Assembly: GCA_022450045.1 (NCBI GenBank)
Contig: JAKURD010000002.1
Span: 248,001-312,000, forward strand
Length of the DNA: 64,000 nucleotides
Direction: 5' to 3'
Source of the DNA: Gracilimonas sp.
Lineage (GTDB): Bacteria; Bacteroidota; Rhodothermia; Balneolales; Balneolaceae
In this document: one piece after another, positions 35,471 to 44,575 of the stretch
Numbering within the stretch: position 1 is the stretch's first letter
How the letters are laid out: every line of letters begins with the position of its first letter
Translations under genes and position numbers: made by a program
Notes under the pieces: model-generated
Told to the model about the DNA's origin: nothing
What the model saw: the letters and a program-made list of their open reading frames with translations, nothing else
The model's database searches: none

Positions 35471-36682
35471 CTAAAACGTGTGTATCAATAATCCTGACCG
35501 GAGTTTAGGTTCAAACCAGGTAGATTTGGGCGGCATTAGTAAGCCGGCATCAGAAACTTCCACAAGTTCTTGAATAGATGTTGGGTACATGCTTATTCCG
35601 AGGGCGGCTTCTCCATTATCCACCAATTTCTCCAACTCAATGGTGCCACGGATACCACCTATAAAATCAATATTTGGGTCGGTTCTCTGATCTTTAATAC
35701 CCAGCAATGGCTCAAGAATTTGATCTTGAAGCAGTGAGATGTCAAGCTTGGAAGCGGGATCGTTCTTAACGGGGTCTTTTAATGTGAGGCCGTACCAATT
35801 GTCATTCAGGTATAATGAGATCATTCCTTTTTTGGGAGGAATAGGCTTAGCCTTTCTCTCTAAGTCAAAATCTTCCTGTAGTTGTTTAATAAAGTTATCA
35901 GGAATCGAAAAAATGATACGGTTATAGGCTAAAATTTTCATTTGATTCATCGGTACTAACACGGCAGGGAAGAAATTATAAGCTTCAGTTCCGTCATGAG
36001 TTGGATTCTGAGAAGCTTGTTCTTTAGCCGCACGTGCTGCACTGGCACAACGGTGATGGCCATCAGCAATATAAATGTTGGGTATATTTTTGAAAGCTTT
36101 CACTAACGTCCCGCTGTTATCTACTTTCCACACTGTATGCTCAACATTATCTTCGGCAGTAAAGTCATAGATCGGATCATTATTATCCATGAATTCATTC
36201 ATAAAGGAAGCCACGGAAGCGTTGTCTCTAAACGTCATCATGACCGGTTCAGCATGGGCTTGTTGGGTTAAAATATGCTTGGTGCGGTCATCCTCCTTAT
36301 CAGGGCGAGTGAGTTCGTGTTTTACGATCACGTTGTTGTTGTAATCTTCTACACTTACACAACCAAAGATCCCGGTCTGGGAACGTCCATCCATGATAAG
36401 CCGATAGATGTAAAGTGAATTTTCATCTTCTTGTAAATAAGCACTGGAATTCAGTAATTCATATAAGTTTTCCCGTCCTTTTTCATAAACTTCAGGGGAA
36501 TAAACAGAGGTGCTCTCAGGCAGGTCAATCTCAGGACGTATCACATTTAAAAAGCTATAGGAATTTCCGAGTGCAAGTTTTTTTGCTTCCTGGGTGTTTA
36601 CCACATCATATGGGACACAGGCAACTTGAGAAGCAAGTTCGGGTTTAGGTCTCCATGCTTTAAAGGGCTTTAGAATAGCCAT
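35471..36682 (-). CDS. DUF1015-family protein
   Basis: 403 residues, matching the full DUF1015 domain: ILKPFKAWRPKPELASQVAC then VPYDVVN, HELTRPDKEDDRTKHI, and the conserved IYIADGHHRCASAARAA (about residue 205). These His-rich segments suggest an enzyme, but no reaction is established for the family. It is regularly found next to serine-pathway genes, and here it is co-transcribed with serC, so a link to serine or one-carbon metabolism is plausible. Confidence 0.9.
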   Translation of the reverse strand: MAILKPFKAWRPKPELASQVACVPYDVVNTQEAKKLALGNSYSFLNVIRPEIDLPESTSVYSPEVYEKGRENLYELLNSSAYLQEDENSLYIYRLIMDGRSQTGIFGCVSVEDYNNNVIVKHELTRPDKEDDRTKHILTQQAHAEPVMMTFRDNASVASFMNEFMDNNDPIYDFTAEDNVEHTVWKVDNSGTLVKAFKNIPNIYIADGHHRCASAARAAKEQASQNPTHDGTEAYNFFPAVLVPMNQMKILAYNRIIFSIPDNFIKQLQEDFDLERKAKPIPPKKGMISLYLNDNWYGLTLKDPVKNDPASKLDISLLQDQILEPLLGIKDQRTDPNIDFIGGIRGTIELEKLVDNGEAALGISMYPTSIQELVEVSDAGLLMPPKSTWFEPKLRSGLLIHTF

Positions 36683-36803
36683 AAAAAAATTACATTTTAG
36701 TTATCTTTATAGGTTGATGTAAGGTACATAAAATTGAACTTTATTAAATTTCAGTACACATATTAAAGACAATAAAATCAGAAGAAATTAAGGGAAATTT
36801 ACA

Positions 36804-37130
36804 ATGAGCAAGAATGGCGAAAACCTGAATGAAGAACAACAAGAGCAACTTCTATTTATGATGTTGATCCAGCAACATCAGCAGATAGCAATGATGGGGC
36901 TCGGTAAACTGCAAAACCCTGCAACCCAGGAAATGGAAAAGGATCTATCCTCCGCCAAATATGCGATCGATACTTTGGCTATGCTCAAGAAATATACGAA
37001 GGGTAACTTGTCGGACGAAGCAGGTGGTTACCTTGAGCAGACCCTGACTACACTCCGTATGAACTATGCCGAGGAAGCAAAAAAGGCCAAATCAGAATCT
37101 AAAGGCGACGCATCCGACCAGGATGAGTGA
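36804..37130 (+). CDS. DUF1844-family protein
   Basis: 108 residues. The helical core LLFMMLIQQHQQIAMMGLGK, then KDLSSAKYAIDTLAMLKKYT and LEQTLTTLRMNY, is the DUF1844 signature. The tail is charged and disordered. Function unknown; small cytoplasmic protein often beside translation or repair genes. It overlaps the Nudix gene by 8 bp, so the two are co-translated. Confidence 0.88.
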   Translation: MSKNGENLNEEQQEQLLFMMLIQQHQQIAMMGLGKLQNPATQEMEKDLSSAKYAIDTLAMLKKYTKGNLSDEAGGYLEQTLTTLRMNYAEEAKKAKSESKGDASDQDE

Positions 37131-37548
37131 TTCTAATGCAATTCCCGTCAGTGCGGCGGGAGGAATCGTATTTAAATACACCGATCAAAAGGCAGAGCCT
37201 GAAGTATTGATGATCTTACGGAATGGAGTTTGGGATCTTCCGAAAGGAAAACTGGAGAAAGGCGAACGTATCGAGATGTGTGCCGTACGAGAGGTGGCAG
37301 AAGAAGTTGGAAGCGGAATACCTGCCATAGTGAAAAAATTAGGAACTACCTATCATGAGTATTCCGAAAAACAGAAACGGATGGGTAAGACTACCCATTG
37401 GTATTCTATGATATTTACCCAAAAGGAGAATCTTCATCCGCAATTAGAAGAGGGAATCGAAAAAATTGAATGGGTAGAAATTTCCGGGGCTAAAGAAAGA
37501 GCAGGATATGACAACCTAAAACAGATCCTTAAAAAATATTGGCCATAA
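37123..37548 (+). CDS. Nudix hydrolase
   Basis: 141 residues from the ATG at 37123, which overlaps the DUF1844 stop; the frame is open further upstream only because it shadows that gene. Nudix box GKLEKGERIEMCAVREVAEE (about residues 45-64) is complete with the REVAEEVG metal-binding glutamates. Hydrolyses a nucleoside diphosphate linked to another moiety; sequence resembles the diadenosine polyphosphate or MutT-like group. Ends at a strong terminator. Confidence 0.9.
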   Translation: MSDSNAIPVSAAGGIVFKYTDQKAEPEVLMILRNGVWDLPKGKLEKGERIEMCAVREVAEEVGSGIPAIVKKLGTTYHEYSEKQKRMGKTTHWYSMIFTQKENLHPQLEEGIEKIEWVEISGAKERAGYDNLKQILKKYWP

Positions 37549-37551
37549 AAA

Positions 37552-37579
37552 AAAGGTGTGATCGCAAGACCACACCTTT
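37552..37579. terminator. Bidirectional terminator between Nudix and TonB genes
   Basis: AAAGGTGTG pairs with CACACCTTT around a 10-nt loop, with an A run on the left and TTT on the right, placed between convergent genes. Confidence 0.75.
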
Positions 37580-37600
37580 GAATGATAAAATATACTTGAA

Positions 37601-38254
37601 TTAGTTTTCCAGGCGGAAGTTGATGGAGAGTGCGTACTGCACACGAACCGGTCGTCCACGCTGCATTCCGGGCTCAAACTCAGCTTGTTGAACAGCTTTG
37701 AGAGCTTCTTCATCAGCGCCACCGCCGATGCCGCGAACAACACGGGCGTTTTCAACCTTGCCCTGTTCATTCACAATAAACTGAACGGTTACACGACCTT
37801 CAATACCTGCACGTCGAGCCATTTCAGGATATCGTACACTTGCCTGAAGTTTGGCCATGCCACCAATAAGTTTCGGCATTTCTTCTACCACAACGAAGAA
37901 ATCTTCTTCTGTTTCTTCTTGTTCAGGAGGAGGAGGTAAGTCCATTGGAGCATCCATGTCAAGTTCCGCATCAAGGTCGATCATCTCATCTTCAATAATC
38001 TCATCGTTAGGAACTTCAACGGGTACCGGAGGACGTGGGGGTGGAGGAGGAGTTTCAATTTGTTTGGTTTGAACAATTTCTTCCATTTCCACTACTTCTT
38101 GTTCATCTAATTGAACAACAGTTGGTGGTTCTGTTTCTAAGTTCAATTTTACAGCAGTCAGCATTATAACAAGCGCAATGATCAATCCTGCTTCTAAATA
38201 AACAGTATATGACCTTTTGAGATCTGCTTTTGGTGTTTTTCTTTCGTTAATCAT
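37601..38254 (-). CDS. tonB: TonB-family energy transducer
   Basis: 217 residues: one N-terminal membrane helix (VYLEAGLIIALVIMLTAVKL), a Pro/Glu-rich periplasmic linker with PPPPPRPPVPVEVP, and a C-terminal TonB domain (about 125-217) with YPEMARRAGIEGRVTVQFIV and VRGIGGGADEEAL. It transmits the proton-motive force of ExbBD to outer-membrane receptors. A paralogue lies 178 bp upstream on the same strand; ExbB/ExbD genes are not nearby. Confidence 0.93.
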   Translation of the reverse strand: MINERKTPKADLKRSYTVYLEAGLIIALVIMLTAVKLNLETEPPTVVQLDEQEVVEMEEIVQTKQIETPPPPPRPPVPVEVPNDEIIEDEMIDLDAELDMDAPMDLPPPPEQEETEEDFFVVVEEMPKLIGGMAKLQASVRYPEMARRAGIEGRVTVQFIVNEQGKVENARVVRGIGGGADEEALKAVQQAEFEPGMQRGRPVRVQYALSINFRLEN

Positions 38255-38432
38255 AATTCAAGTACGATATTAAATAGATTTTTGTATCGATGAAAAGAAC
38301 GGGATTTTATCAATAGTGTGCAAGTAATAGAACACTATTTTAACTGTTTAAACATAATTTTAGTATAAAACGTTTGGAGTAGGAATTTCAAAACATTGCA
38401 GGGTAGTGGCAAATTCCTGAATAAAACTGATT

Positions 38433-39080
38433 TTACTGCTGTTGAAGTCTAAAGTGAATCACTTGTTTCATACGTACTTTTACAAAATTTCCATTTTGAA
38501 TACCGGGTGTAAAGGACTGGAGTTTAATAACTCTTAAAACTTCCTCATCACATCCGCCGCCTATTCCACGAACTATTTTGAGATCTTCAATTTCACCTTT
38601 CTCATTGATAATAAATTCAGCGATCACTATACCTTCAATACCACTTCTCTTGGCTAATTCCGGGTATTTAATATCATTGTAAAGTGCGTTCAACCCGCCT
38701 TTCATTTCAGGCATATATTCTGCTTTTTCCAGGATCTCAGGCTCTTCCCTATTTTTGGTTTCAGGAGGAAGATCAATAGCAGGAGAAACATCATCAAAAT
38801 CTGCAAAATCAATGGCAGGAGGATCGATGGGATCATCGTTGGGTATCTCTGCAGGGATACGGGCTAAAACTGGCGGAGGCGGAGATTGTTTTTGGAAGGT
38901 GATCGGGGAGAGTGTAATGGGAGGTTCTGCTTCAAATTCATTATCTGATAAAGAATGGAAATTTGTGGGCAGATGAAATTTAAAAGCTGCAATAAAAATT
39001 AAAAGTGCACTTATCAATCCCAGTTCAAAGAAGAGAGGATAGTTCTTTCGGAGATCGATCTTTCTACGAGAAGGTTTCAT
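38433..39080 (-). CDS. TonB-family energy transducer (paralogue)
   Basis: 215 residues from the ATG at 39080, chosen over a TTG nine codons upstream because MKPSRRKIDLRKNYPLFFEL matches the short cytoplasmic lead of the neighbour. Same architecture: one helix, a proline/acidic linker (SPPPPVLARIPAEIPNDDPI), then YPELAKRSGIEGIVIAEFII. The linker is less regular than in the downstream copy. The two genes probably arose by duplication and may serve different receptor sets. Confidence 0.88.
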   Translation of the reverse strand: MKPSRRKIDLRKNYPLFFELGLISALLIFIAAFKFHLPTNFHSLSDNEFEAEPPITLSPITFQKQSPPPPVLARIPAEIPNDDPIDPPAIDFADFDDVSPAIDLPPETKNREEPEILEKAEYMPEMKGGLNALYNDIKYPELAKRSGIEGIVIAEFIINEKGEIEDLKIVRGIGGGCDEEVLRVIKLQSFTPGIQNGNFVKVRMKQVIHFRLQQQ

Positions 39081-39144
39081 TTGCTTAAGATTAATTAAAG
39101 AGTTCAACGGTAATTAATGAAGTCTCAAGCAAATGATAATCGCA

Positions 39145-39552
39145 TTATGATGCGGTCCCGGTTTTGAATGCAGGCACTTTCTGAGCTAAAATATATAAAA
39201 CCACTACCGCTGCTCCCGTACCTGTGATATCAGCAGCAAAATCTAAAAGCTCCGGGCTTCGGCCGGTGGGTAACAGGTGCTGGAGCACTTCTATGATAAG
39301 TCCAAATAAACTCCCTACCAAAAAGACGGGAAAGAGAGTGAATTTATCCTTCAGGAAACGCACAAGGCCGTAAAAAAAGGTCCATGCCGCAAACATTATA
39401 AAGTGTACAATTTTGTCTAATCCCATAAATGACTGGGGGACATCATAGTAAACGGGAAAAAGGGTTCCGTAGAGAATGGCACCGGTAAAAAGGATCAGTA
39501 AGCCAAGATAAGGCTTGACCGAGCGGGTAAGATTCTTAATAATTTTCGTCAT
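39145..39552 (-). CDS. VanZ-family membrane protein
   Basis: 135 residues, four hydrophobic helices. GLDKIVHFIMFAAWTFFYG and EVLQHLLPTGRSPELLDF then AADITGTGAA are the conserved VanZ motifs (DKxxHF and E-Q-R-x-D). Family roles include teicoplanin resistance, but most members are of unknown function. Its ATG follows immediately after the stop of the NAD(P)HX repair gene (TAA-ATG), so the two are coupled. Confidence 0.85.
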   Translation of the reverse strand: MTKIIKNLTRSVKPYLGLLILFTGAILYGTLFPVYYDVPQSFMGLDKIVHFIMFAAWTFFYGLVRFLKDKFTLFPVFLVGSLFGLIIEVLQHLLPTGRSPELLDFAADITGTGAAVVVLYILAQKVPAFKTGTAS

Positions 39553-41052
39553 TTAGATAATATCCATAGGCTCTAAAGAACCGGAGTTCGTTGCAAAATA
39601 TTGTTTAGATTTTTTATAGCCGTTTAAAAGGGCATGAAAACAAGCCAATTCAGCTGATGAATATGTAAGCCAAAAAGCCCCCACCTTTCCGGCGAGGACA
39701 TCGCCAAATCCTGCCCTGGAAAAAATCCGGGTATCATATCCCGTTAAATACGCAGTTCCCGTTTCTGTTCCAACAATCGAAGGCATTCCCTTAGATAAAA
39801 CGGTAAGTTCTTTTTGCCGGGCTAATTTTGTAACTGATTGCAATCGGTCATGATCATTGCTTACTTTTTTGTTTAACAAGCCTTTTAATTCACCGGGATG
39901 GGGAGTGAGAATCCAATTGGATGAGTCAGGTATATCCCAATTTTTCCATTTTGATAAAGCAAATAAAGCATCTGCATCAATGAGGGAGTCCCCTTCAAAA
40001 GTAGCCAGTAATTTCTGAGTGAATTGGATGGTCTCCTTCTTTCTGCCTATTCCGGGGCCGATCAACAGTTTCCCGGATTTTTCTTTCAGCACCTCAAGAA
40101 CGTCATCAAGGTGTGATTCTTTAAAGTAAACATCGTCAAGAGTACCGATTGGTTTTTTTATGATCTGCACCAACTGTTTTTCATATACTTCCAGCAATCC
40201 TTTTGGGGTGATGAGGATCACGGCTCCCAGTCCGGTTGACCATGCACTTTTGGCAGCCAATACAGCGGCTCCGGTCAAGCCTTCTGATCCTGCAATGATA
40301 TATAAGACACCACCATCATATTTGTGCTTTTTCTTTTTTTGGGGTGGAGAATTTGCTTCCACCCAATCTTGATCAATCAGGTAAGCGGCAGGATTTTTGT
40401 ATTTATTAGGAAAAGAAAGTTCACATAAAATAATCTCACCTGCCGTATCAAATCCCTCATTCAGGTAAAAACCGGTTTTTAAAGCTCCAAAGCTGAGAGT
40501 GAAATCGGCCTGAACAGCCATCCCCATAATTTCTCCGGAATCAGCATTTAATCCTGATGGAACATCCAATGAAAACACCGGTGTGTTCTGTTTGTTGATA
40601 TACTCAATAGCATCTGAATAGGGAGCCCGAACTTCAGCATTCAACCCGGTTCCCAGCATTCCATCTACTATGAAGTCATATTCTTTTGGGGTGAAGTCCT
40701 CCCAATTTAGGATCTCAATGTTGGCATCAAGTTTATGGAGGAGCTGGAAGTTTTTGTCGGCATCAGGACTCAGATCCCCGGTTCCCGACAAAAAACACAA
40801 GGTGATATTGAAGTTTTTCTGAGATAATAGCCGGGCAATGACCAATGCATCTCCGCCATTATTACCCTTTCCGCAAAAGAAAACACCATGTGAATTGACC
40901 GGCATTTCAGATAGGATGAAATCAGCTGCCCGGGTACCGGCGATTTCCATTAACGTAAAGCCATCGATCCCAAATTCCGAAATGGTTTTCTCATCCATGA
41001 ACCGGGATTTTTCAGCGGAGCATAAGTAATAGGGATATGGGATTTTAAGCAT
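39553..41052 (-). CDS. nnr: Bifunctional NAD(P)H-hydrate epimerase / ADP-dependent dehydratase
   Basis: 499 residues from the ATG at 41052; the frame extends 44 codons upstream through an intergenic repeat, which I exclude. N-terminal YjeF_N epimerase: MDEKTISEFGIDGFTLMEIA then GVFFCGKGNNGGDALVIAR. C-terminal carbohydrate-kinase-like dehydratase: GGVLYIIAGSEGLTGAAVLA, LIGPGIGR, ILTPHPGELKGLL and FSRAGFGDVLAGKVGAFW (catalytic Asp). Together they repair damaged NADHX and NADPHX in the cytoplasm. First gene of the pair with VanZ. Confidence 0.93.
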   Translation of the reverse strand: MLKIPYPYYLCSAEKSRFMDEKTISEFGIDGFTLMEIAGTRAADFILSEMPVNSHGVFFCGKGNNGGDALVIARLLSQKNFNITLCFLSGTGDLSPDADKNFQLLHKLDANIEILNWEDFTPKEYDFIVDGMLGTGLNAEVRAPYSDAIEYINKQNTPVFSLDVPSGLNADSGEIMGMAVQADFTLSFGALKTGFYLNEGFDTAGEIILCELSFPNKYKNPAAYLIDQDWVEANSPPQKKKKHKYDGGVLYIIAGSEGLTGAAVLAAKSAWSTGLGAVILITPKGLLEVYEKQLVQIIKKPIGTLDDVYFKESHLDDVLEVLKEKSGKLLIGPGIGRKKETIQFTQKLLATFEGDSLIDADALFALSKWKNWDIPDSSNWILTPHPGELKGLLNKKVSNDHDRLQSVTKLARQKELTVLSKGMPSIVGTETGTAYLTGYDTRIFSRAGFGDVLAGKVGAFWLTYSSAELACFHALLNGYKKSKQYFATNSGSLEPMDII

Positions 41053-41075
41053 AACATAAGAATTAAGTAACCAAG

Positions 41076-41144
41076 TCATCCCTGTGCAGGCAGGGGGTCT
41101 GATTATATTTTTGGCAATGAGATTCCCGCCTTCACGGGAACGAC
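41076..41144. repeat. REP-like inverted pair of intergenic repeats
   Basis: GTCATCCCTGTGCAGGCAGG (41076 on) and, inverted, GATTCCCGCCTTCACGGG then AACGAC (41121-41144) are diverged copies of one ~24-bp unit facing each other over about 24 bp. Resembles the bacterial repeat whose core reads ATTCCCGCCT...CGGGAATGAC. Lies between proS and nnr. No second copy seen in the window. Confidence 0.6.
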
Positions 41145-41167
41145 TAATAAAAACTACGTCACCGTTA

Positions 41168-42634
41168 TCAATACGACCGGGCAAACAATACTTTCTGCTT
41201 CGATGGTTTACCGGTTACCATACATTTGCCGCCTTCACCTTCTTCCAGTGGGATGAGGCGGATGGTTGCTTTGGTTTGTTCCTTGATCTTCTCCTCAGTT
41301 TCCGGTGTACCATCCCAGTGCGCCCAGATGAAACCGCCTTTGTCATCTAATACGGTTTTGAATTCATCATAAGAATCAACTTCTGAAGTCATCTCTTCCC
41401 TGCGTTTCTTAGCTTTATCAAACAGTTCATCCTGAATGTCATCAAGAAGTTTTTTTACACGCTCACCAAGTCCATTACGGTTTTCGATGTTTTTCGTTTT
41501 AAGGTCACGGCGGGCCAGTTCCACATTATTATTTTCGAGGTCACGGGGGCCAACGGCAATTCTAAGTGGAATTCCGGCAGCTTCATGCTCTGCAAATTTA
41601 TAACCGGGATTATAATTATCACGGGCATCTACTTTGGTGCGAATACCCAGGGCGGTTAATTCATCATAAATGCTATCTGCGTATTCGAGTACGGCTTCAC
41701 GCTGTTCATCACTTCTGTAAATTGGCACCACTACAACTTGGGTTGGAGCCAGTTTTGGAGGGAGAACGAGTCCCTGATCATCGGAATGCGTCATGATCAA
41801 TCCACCGATGAGACGGGTAGAAACGCCCCAGCTGGTGGCCCAAACCAGTTTGTGTTCACCGTCTTTATCCTGGAATTTCACATCAAAAGCTTTAGCAAAA
41901 TTCTGTCCCAGGAAATGAGAGGTGCCGGCCTGAAGAGCTTTCCCATCCTGCATCAGTGCTTCAATACAATAGGTATCTACAGCGCCGGCAAAACGCTCGC
42001 TGGCTGTTTTTACGCCTTTGAGAACCGGCATAGCCATCCATTCTTCCGCAAAGGTTGCATACACATCCAGCATTTGGCGTGTTTCTTCTATGGCTTCTTC
42101 TTTAGTGGCGTGAGCGGTGTGGCCTTCCTGCCATAAAAATTCCATGGTTCTTAGAAACAGACGCGTACGCATTTCCCATCGGACTACGTTAGCCCACTGA
42201 TTTACTAAAACAGGTAAGTCTCTATACGATTGGATCCATCCGCGGTAAGTATCCCAGATAATAGTCTCGGAGGTAGGCCGGACGATCAGCTCTTCTTCCA
42301 GTTTCGATTCCGGATCTACTTCCACACCACCGTCCACACTTTTAAGTCGGCTATGAGTGACCACGGCACATTCTTTAGCAAAACCTTCCACGTGCTGCGC
42401 TTCCTTGGATAGAAATGATTTGGGTATAAAAAGAGGGAAGTAGGCATTTTCATGGCCGGTATCCTTGAACATCTGATCGAGGGCGTTGCGCATGTTTTCC
42501 CATAGCCCCATTCCGTTTGGGCGAATCACCATACTCCCTCTCACGGGGGAGTGTTCAGCAAGTTTGGCTTCCCGGATTACATCCAGATACCATTGTGAAT
42601 AATCTTTTTCTTGTGAAGTAATGTTTTTAGCCAT
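41168..42634 (-). CDS. proS: Prolyl-tRNA synthetase, short (archaeal/eukaryotic-like) form
   Basis: 488 residues, the short ProS without the bacterial editing insert. [20 protein letters not shown] is the standard start. Class II motif 2 is in [20 protein letters not shown] followed by EGHTAH, and motif 3 is near [20 protein letters not shown]. The C-terminal domain ends [20 protein letters not shown]. Charges tRNA-Pro with proline. Monocistronic; its promoter region is shared with the divergent tRNA-Met. Confidence 0.96.
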   Translation of the reverse strand: MAKNITSQEKDYSQWYLDVIREAKLAEHSPVRGSMVIRPNGMGLWENMRNALDQMFKDTGHENAYFPLFIPKSFLSKEAQHVEGFAKECAVVTHSRLKSVDGGVEVDPESKLEEELIVRPTSETIIWDTYRGWIQSYRDLPVLVNQWANVVRWEMRTRLFLRTMEFLWQEGHTAHATKEEAIEETRQMLDVYATFAEEWMAMPVLKGVKTASERFAGAVDTYCIEALMQDGKALQAGTSHFLGQNFAKAFDVKFQDKDGEHKLVWATSWGVSTRLIGGLIMTHSDDQGLVLPPKLAPTQVVVVPIYRSDEQREAVLEYADSIYDELTALGIRTKVDARDNYNPGYKFAEHEAAGIPLRIAVGPRDLENNNVELARRDLKTKNIENRNGLGERVKKLLDDIQDELFDKAKKRREEMTSEVDSYDEFKTVLDDKGGFIWAHWDGTPETEEKIKEQTKATIRLIPLEEGEGGKCMVTGKPSKQKVLFARSY

Positions 42635-42743
42635 GAACCTGTTTTGAATTGATTTTCTTTGAGCTGTGCAAGTTAAGAAACTTAGGGTAGAGAATAAGGG
42701 AAGGAATGCGAAAAAATGTTTTACCCTTTGTTATATAATGCCG

Positions 42744-42751
42744 TATATTTG
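42744..42751 (+). promoter_or_regulatory. -7 element of the tRNA-Met gene
   Basis: TATATTTG matches TAnnTTTG exactly and lies 22 bp before the tRNA 5' end. The nearest TTG is closer than the usual -33 distance, so only the -7 box is convincing. Confidence 0.5.
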
Positions 42752-42773
42752 ATGCCCTTTGAAAGAAACCAAT

Positions 42774-42814
42774 GCCGTGGTAGCTCAGATGGTTAAAGCG
42801 CACGACTCATAATC
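42774..42814 (+). pseudogene. 5' half of tRNA-Met(CAT), left junction of the mobile island
   Basis: Acceptor 5' strand GCCGTGG, D arm GCTC...AAGC, anticodon stem CACGA and loop CTCATAA with CAT at 42808-42810 are present, then homology stops after TC. The expected TCGTG stem strand, T arm and CCACGGC are missing. Breakage in the anticodon arm next to a tyrosine recombinase gene is how tRNA-targeting elements integrate; the 3' half should lie at the far end. Anticodon CAT could also be Ile2, but the arm sequence resembles elongator tRNA-Met. Confidence 0.75.
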
Positions 42815-43005
42815 TGTAAAATCGCCGTTTACAGGTGTTTAAGCCCCTCTTTTTCTGCCGCCAGTTGAAAAAAACGCAGCTAGACGGCTAGACTTTTCGT
42901 ACTTTTTTCACCGGTTCCTCCGGTGAAACTTTCTCTTCAGCGGAATAAAAAAACTCCCGATCCCCGAGCTTGCACTTGTTCATTTAACCCAAAAATACAG
43001 GTGCT
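42815..43005. other. Left-end region of the island with two hairpins
   Basis: Directly at the tRNA break, CTGTAAA-ATCGCCG-TTTACAG (42814-42834) is a perfect 7-bp hairpin and a candidate recombinase arm or core site. TTTCACCGG/CCGGTGAAA (42906-42928) is a second hairpin with only a weak T tract after it. No gene. Confidence 0.5.
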
Positions 43006-44127
43006 ATGGATTATGCAATTTATCCGTTCAAACGAGGAAAGAAATATCAACTTTATGTTCAGTACAGAGAAACGAATGGAAGAAGGCGAACGCTTTCAAC
43101 CGGTATAAGCTATCCGCTTCGGGCTTCCAAGAAAGTCAGAGATGCGGCCATGAAAAAAGCCGAGCGATTGGGCATAGAGCGTATGCTCGAGGACAAAGCC
43201 CAAAAAAAGGAAAAGCGCCGAATCAATGAAAAGTTCAGCAACTTCCTGAAAGACAAATATTTCGTGCATGTGAAGAATAACATGGCCGAGAACTCCGTGC
43301 CCATTTACGTGAATGCCATGAACCGGTTCATGAGCATCTGCGGAAATAAAAACGTTAACGCCTACCAGCGCTCCGATATTCAGGATTATAAACTTCATCG
43401 CCTCAATGTAGATGGGGTTAAAAAGACCACTATCAATATTGAACTTCGGAGCATCAAAGCCGGATTCAACTGGGGGCAGAATAACGAGTACATCCAAAAG
43501 CATCCGTTTCGTGGACAAGGCTATATGTTCGAGGTGGATGACCGTCGGGAAGAGCTGTCTAAAGATCAGATCCAAAGACTGCTAAAACATACGCAGGGAA
43601 CGATGATCGGACTGGTGATTCGGTTTGGGTACAACACTGGAGCCCGAATCGGTATGATCTCCAAAATGACATGGAGGATGGTCAACTTTGAAGAGCGCTA
43701 CATCCATTTTCCTGCTGAGATTATGAAGGGCAAAAAGGCTTTCACTATGCCTCTGAATGATCAGGCGTTCAATATTGTGCAAGTCTGGCATTCGCTGGCC
43801 AAAAAGAGCAAGAAGGAAAATCCGCATTGGTACGATGGCATTTCCTTCAAAGACACCTATGTGGTACAAAAAGAAAAAAGCAGTGGCTGCTATACTGTAA
43901 GTGGAATTCAAACCATGTTTAACCGGGCAAAAGAAGAGGTTGGAATCCCCGACAAGATTAAATTCCACAGCCTTCGCCATTCATTTGCAACACATCTGCT
44001 CGAAAACGGAGCCGATATTTATTCTGTGAGTAAACTCATGGCGCATTCCAGCGTGCAGGTAACCGCCAGTTTCTACGACCACACAGATGCCCTTAATTAT
44101 CGGGACGTGGCGAATATGATTGGGTAG
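43006..44127 (+). CDS. Tyrosine recombinase (phage-type integrase)
   Basis: 373 residues. N-terminal arm-binding part (GKKYQLYVQYRETNGRRRTL), SAM-like core-binding domain (about 75-175), then the catalytic domain with R214 (TGARIGM), H321 and R324 (HSLRHSFATHL), H347 (MAHSS) and nucleophile Y357 (ASFYDH). All five catalytic positions are present, so it should be active. It lies 190 bp from the split tRNA-Met and is the likely integrase of the island carrying the BREX operon. Ends at a terminator. Confidence 0.93.
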   Translation: MDYAIYPFKRGKKYQLYVQYRETNGRRRTLSTGISYPLRASKKVRDAAMKKAERLGIERMLEDKAQKKEKRRINEKFSNFLKDKYFVHVKNNMAENSVPIYVNAMNRFMSICGNKNVNAYQRSDIQDYKLHRLNVDGVKKTTINIELRSIKAGFNWGQNNEYIQKHPFRGQGYMFEVDDRREELSKDQIQRLLKHTQGTMIGLVIRFGYNTGARIGMISKMTWRMVNFEERYIHFPAEIMKGKKAFTMPLNDQAFNIVQVWHSLAKKSKKENPHWYDGISFKDTYVVQKEKSSGCYTVSGIQTMFNRAKEEVGIPDKIKFHSLRHSFATHLLENGADIYSVSKLMAHSSVQVTASFYDHTDALNYRDVANMIG

Positions 44128-44151
44128 TGAACGATAAATCAATCAACTGGA

Positions 44152-44182
44152 AAGGGGCGACTTGGGTTAAGCCCCTTTTTTA
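44152..44182 (+). terminator. Terminator of the integrase gene
   Basis: AAGGGGC (44152-44158) pairs with GCCCCTT, followed by a T run to 44182; 25 bp after the integrase stop. Confidence 0.85.
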
Positions 44183-44238
44183 ATAGCCCATGATACTGCT
44201 ATGTAGATTTGATTAGATCGCTTTGATAACAGTAAATG

Positions 44239-44284
44239 TTGCATATTATCAACAAATAGTCTAAGATTGTTGAAAGTATTCAAC
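44239..44284 (+). promoter_or_regulatory. Twin GTTG-N8-CAAC operators before the XRE regulator
   Basis: GTTGCATATTATCAAC (44239-44254) and GTTGAAAGTATTCAAC (44269-44284) share the GTTG-N8-CAAC form; the second is a longer GTTGAA/TTCAAC palindrome ending 3 bp before the ATG. The two start 30 bp apart, about three helical turns. Likely autoregulatory sites covering promoter and start. Confidence 0.65.
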
Positions 44285-44287
44285 ATT

Positions 44288-44575
44288 ATGAAGTCAAAAA
44301 AGCAACACATATTTCCTCAGCATCAAACAATCCTTGATCAATTAGGCGAGAATATTAAGTTGGCCAGAAAGAGGAGAAAGCTTACCACTATCCAAGTAGC
44401 CGAGCGAGCAAATATTAATCGTACCACGTTGTATAATATCGAGCGTGGGAAACCTTCAGTATCTCTTGGTGCTTATTTCAATGTACTCAGGGTACTTAAT
44501 CTTCATAAAGACTTTCTTAAACTTGCAGCCGATGATGAGTTAGGGCGAAAACTGCAAGACTTGGGTCTCAAGTGA
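44288..44575 (+). CDS. XRE-family helix-turn-helix regulator (HipB-like)
   Basis: 95 residues from the ATG at 44288, preferred to the TTG at 44267, which lies inside the operator. HTH: LGENIKLARKRRKLTTIQVA, then ERANINRTTLYNIERGKPSV; a C-terminal helix LGRKLQDLGLK follows. Resembles HipB-type antitoxin/regulators, but no HipA kinase gene follows. Sits between integrase and BREX and is preceded by paired operators, so it probably regulates itself and perhaps island genes. Confidence 0.85.
   Translation: MKSKKQHIFPQHQTILDQLGENIKLARKRRKLTTIQVAERANINRTTLYNIERGKPSVSLGAYFNVLRVLNLHKDFLKLAADDELGRKLQDLGLK

Noticed and set aside
42774..42870. Reading the sequence after the anticodon as a complete tRNA-Met with an odd 3' half
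   Set aside because: A TTTAAGCC stretch vaguely resembles a T loop, but neither the anticodon stem nor the acceptor stem can be closed.
42923..43108. 61-codon frame overlapping the integrase start
   Set aside because: Out-of-frame shadow of the integrase beginning and the left-end hairpin region.
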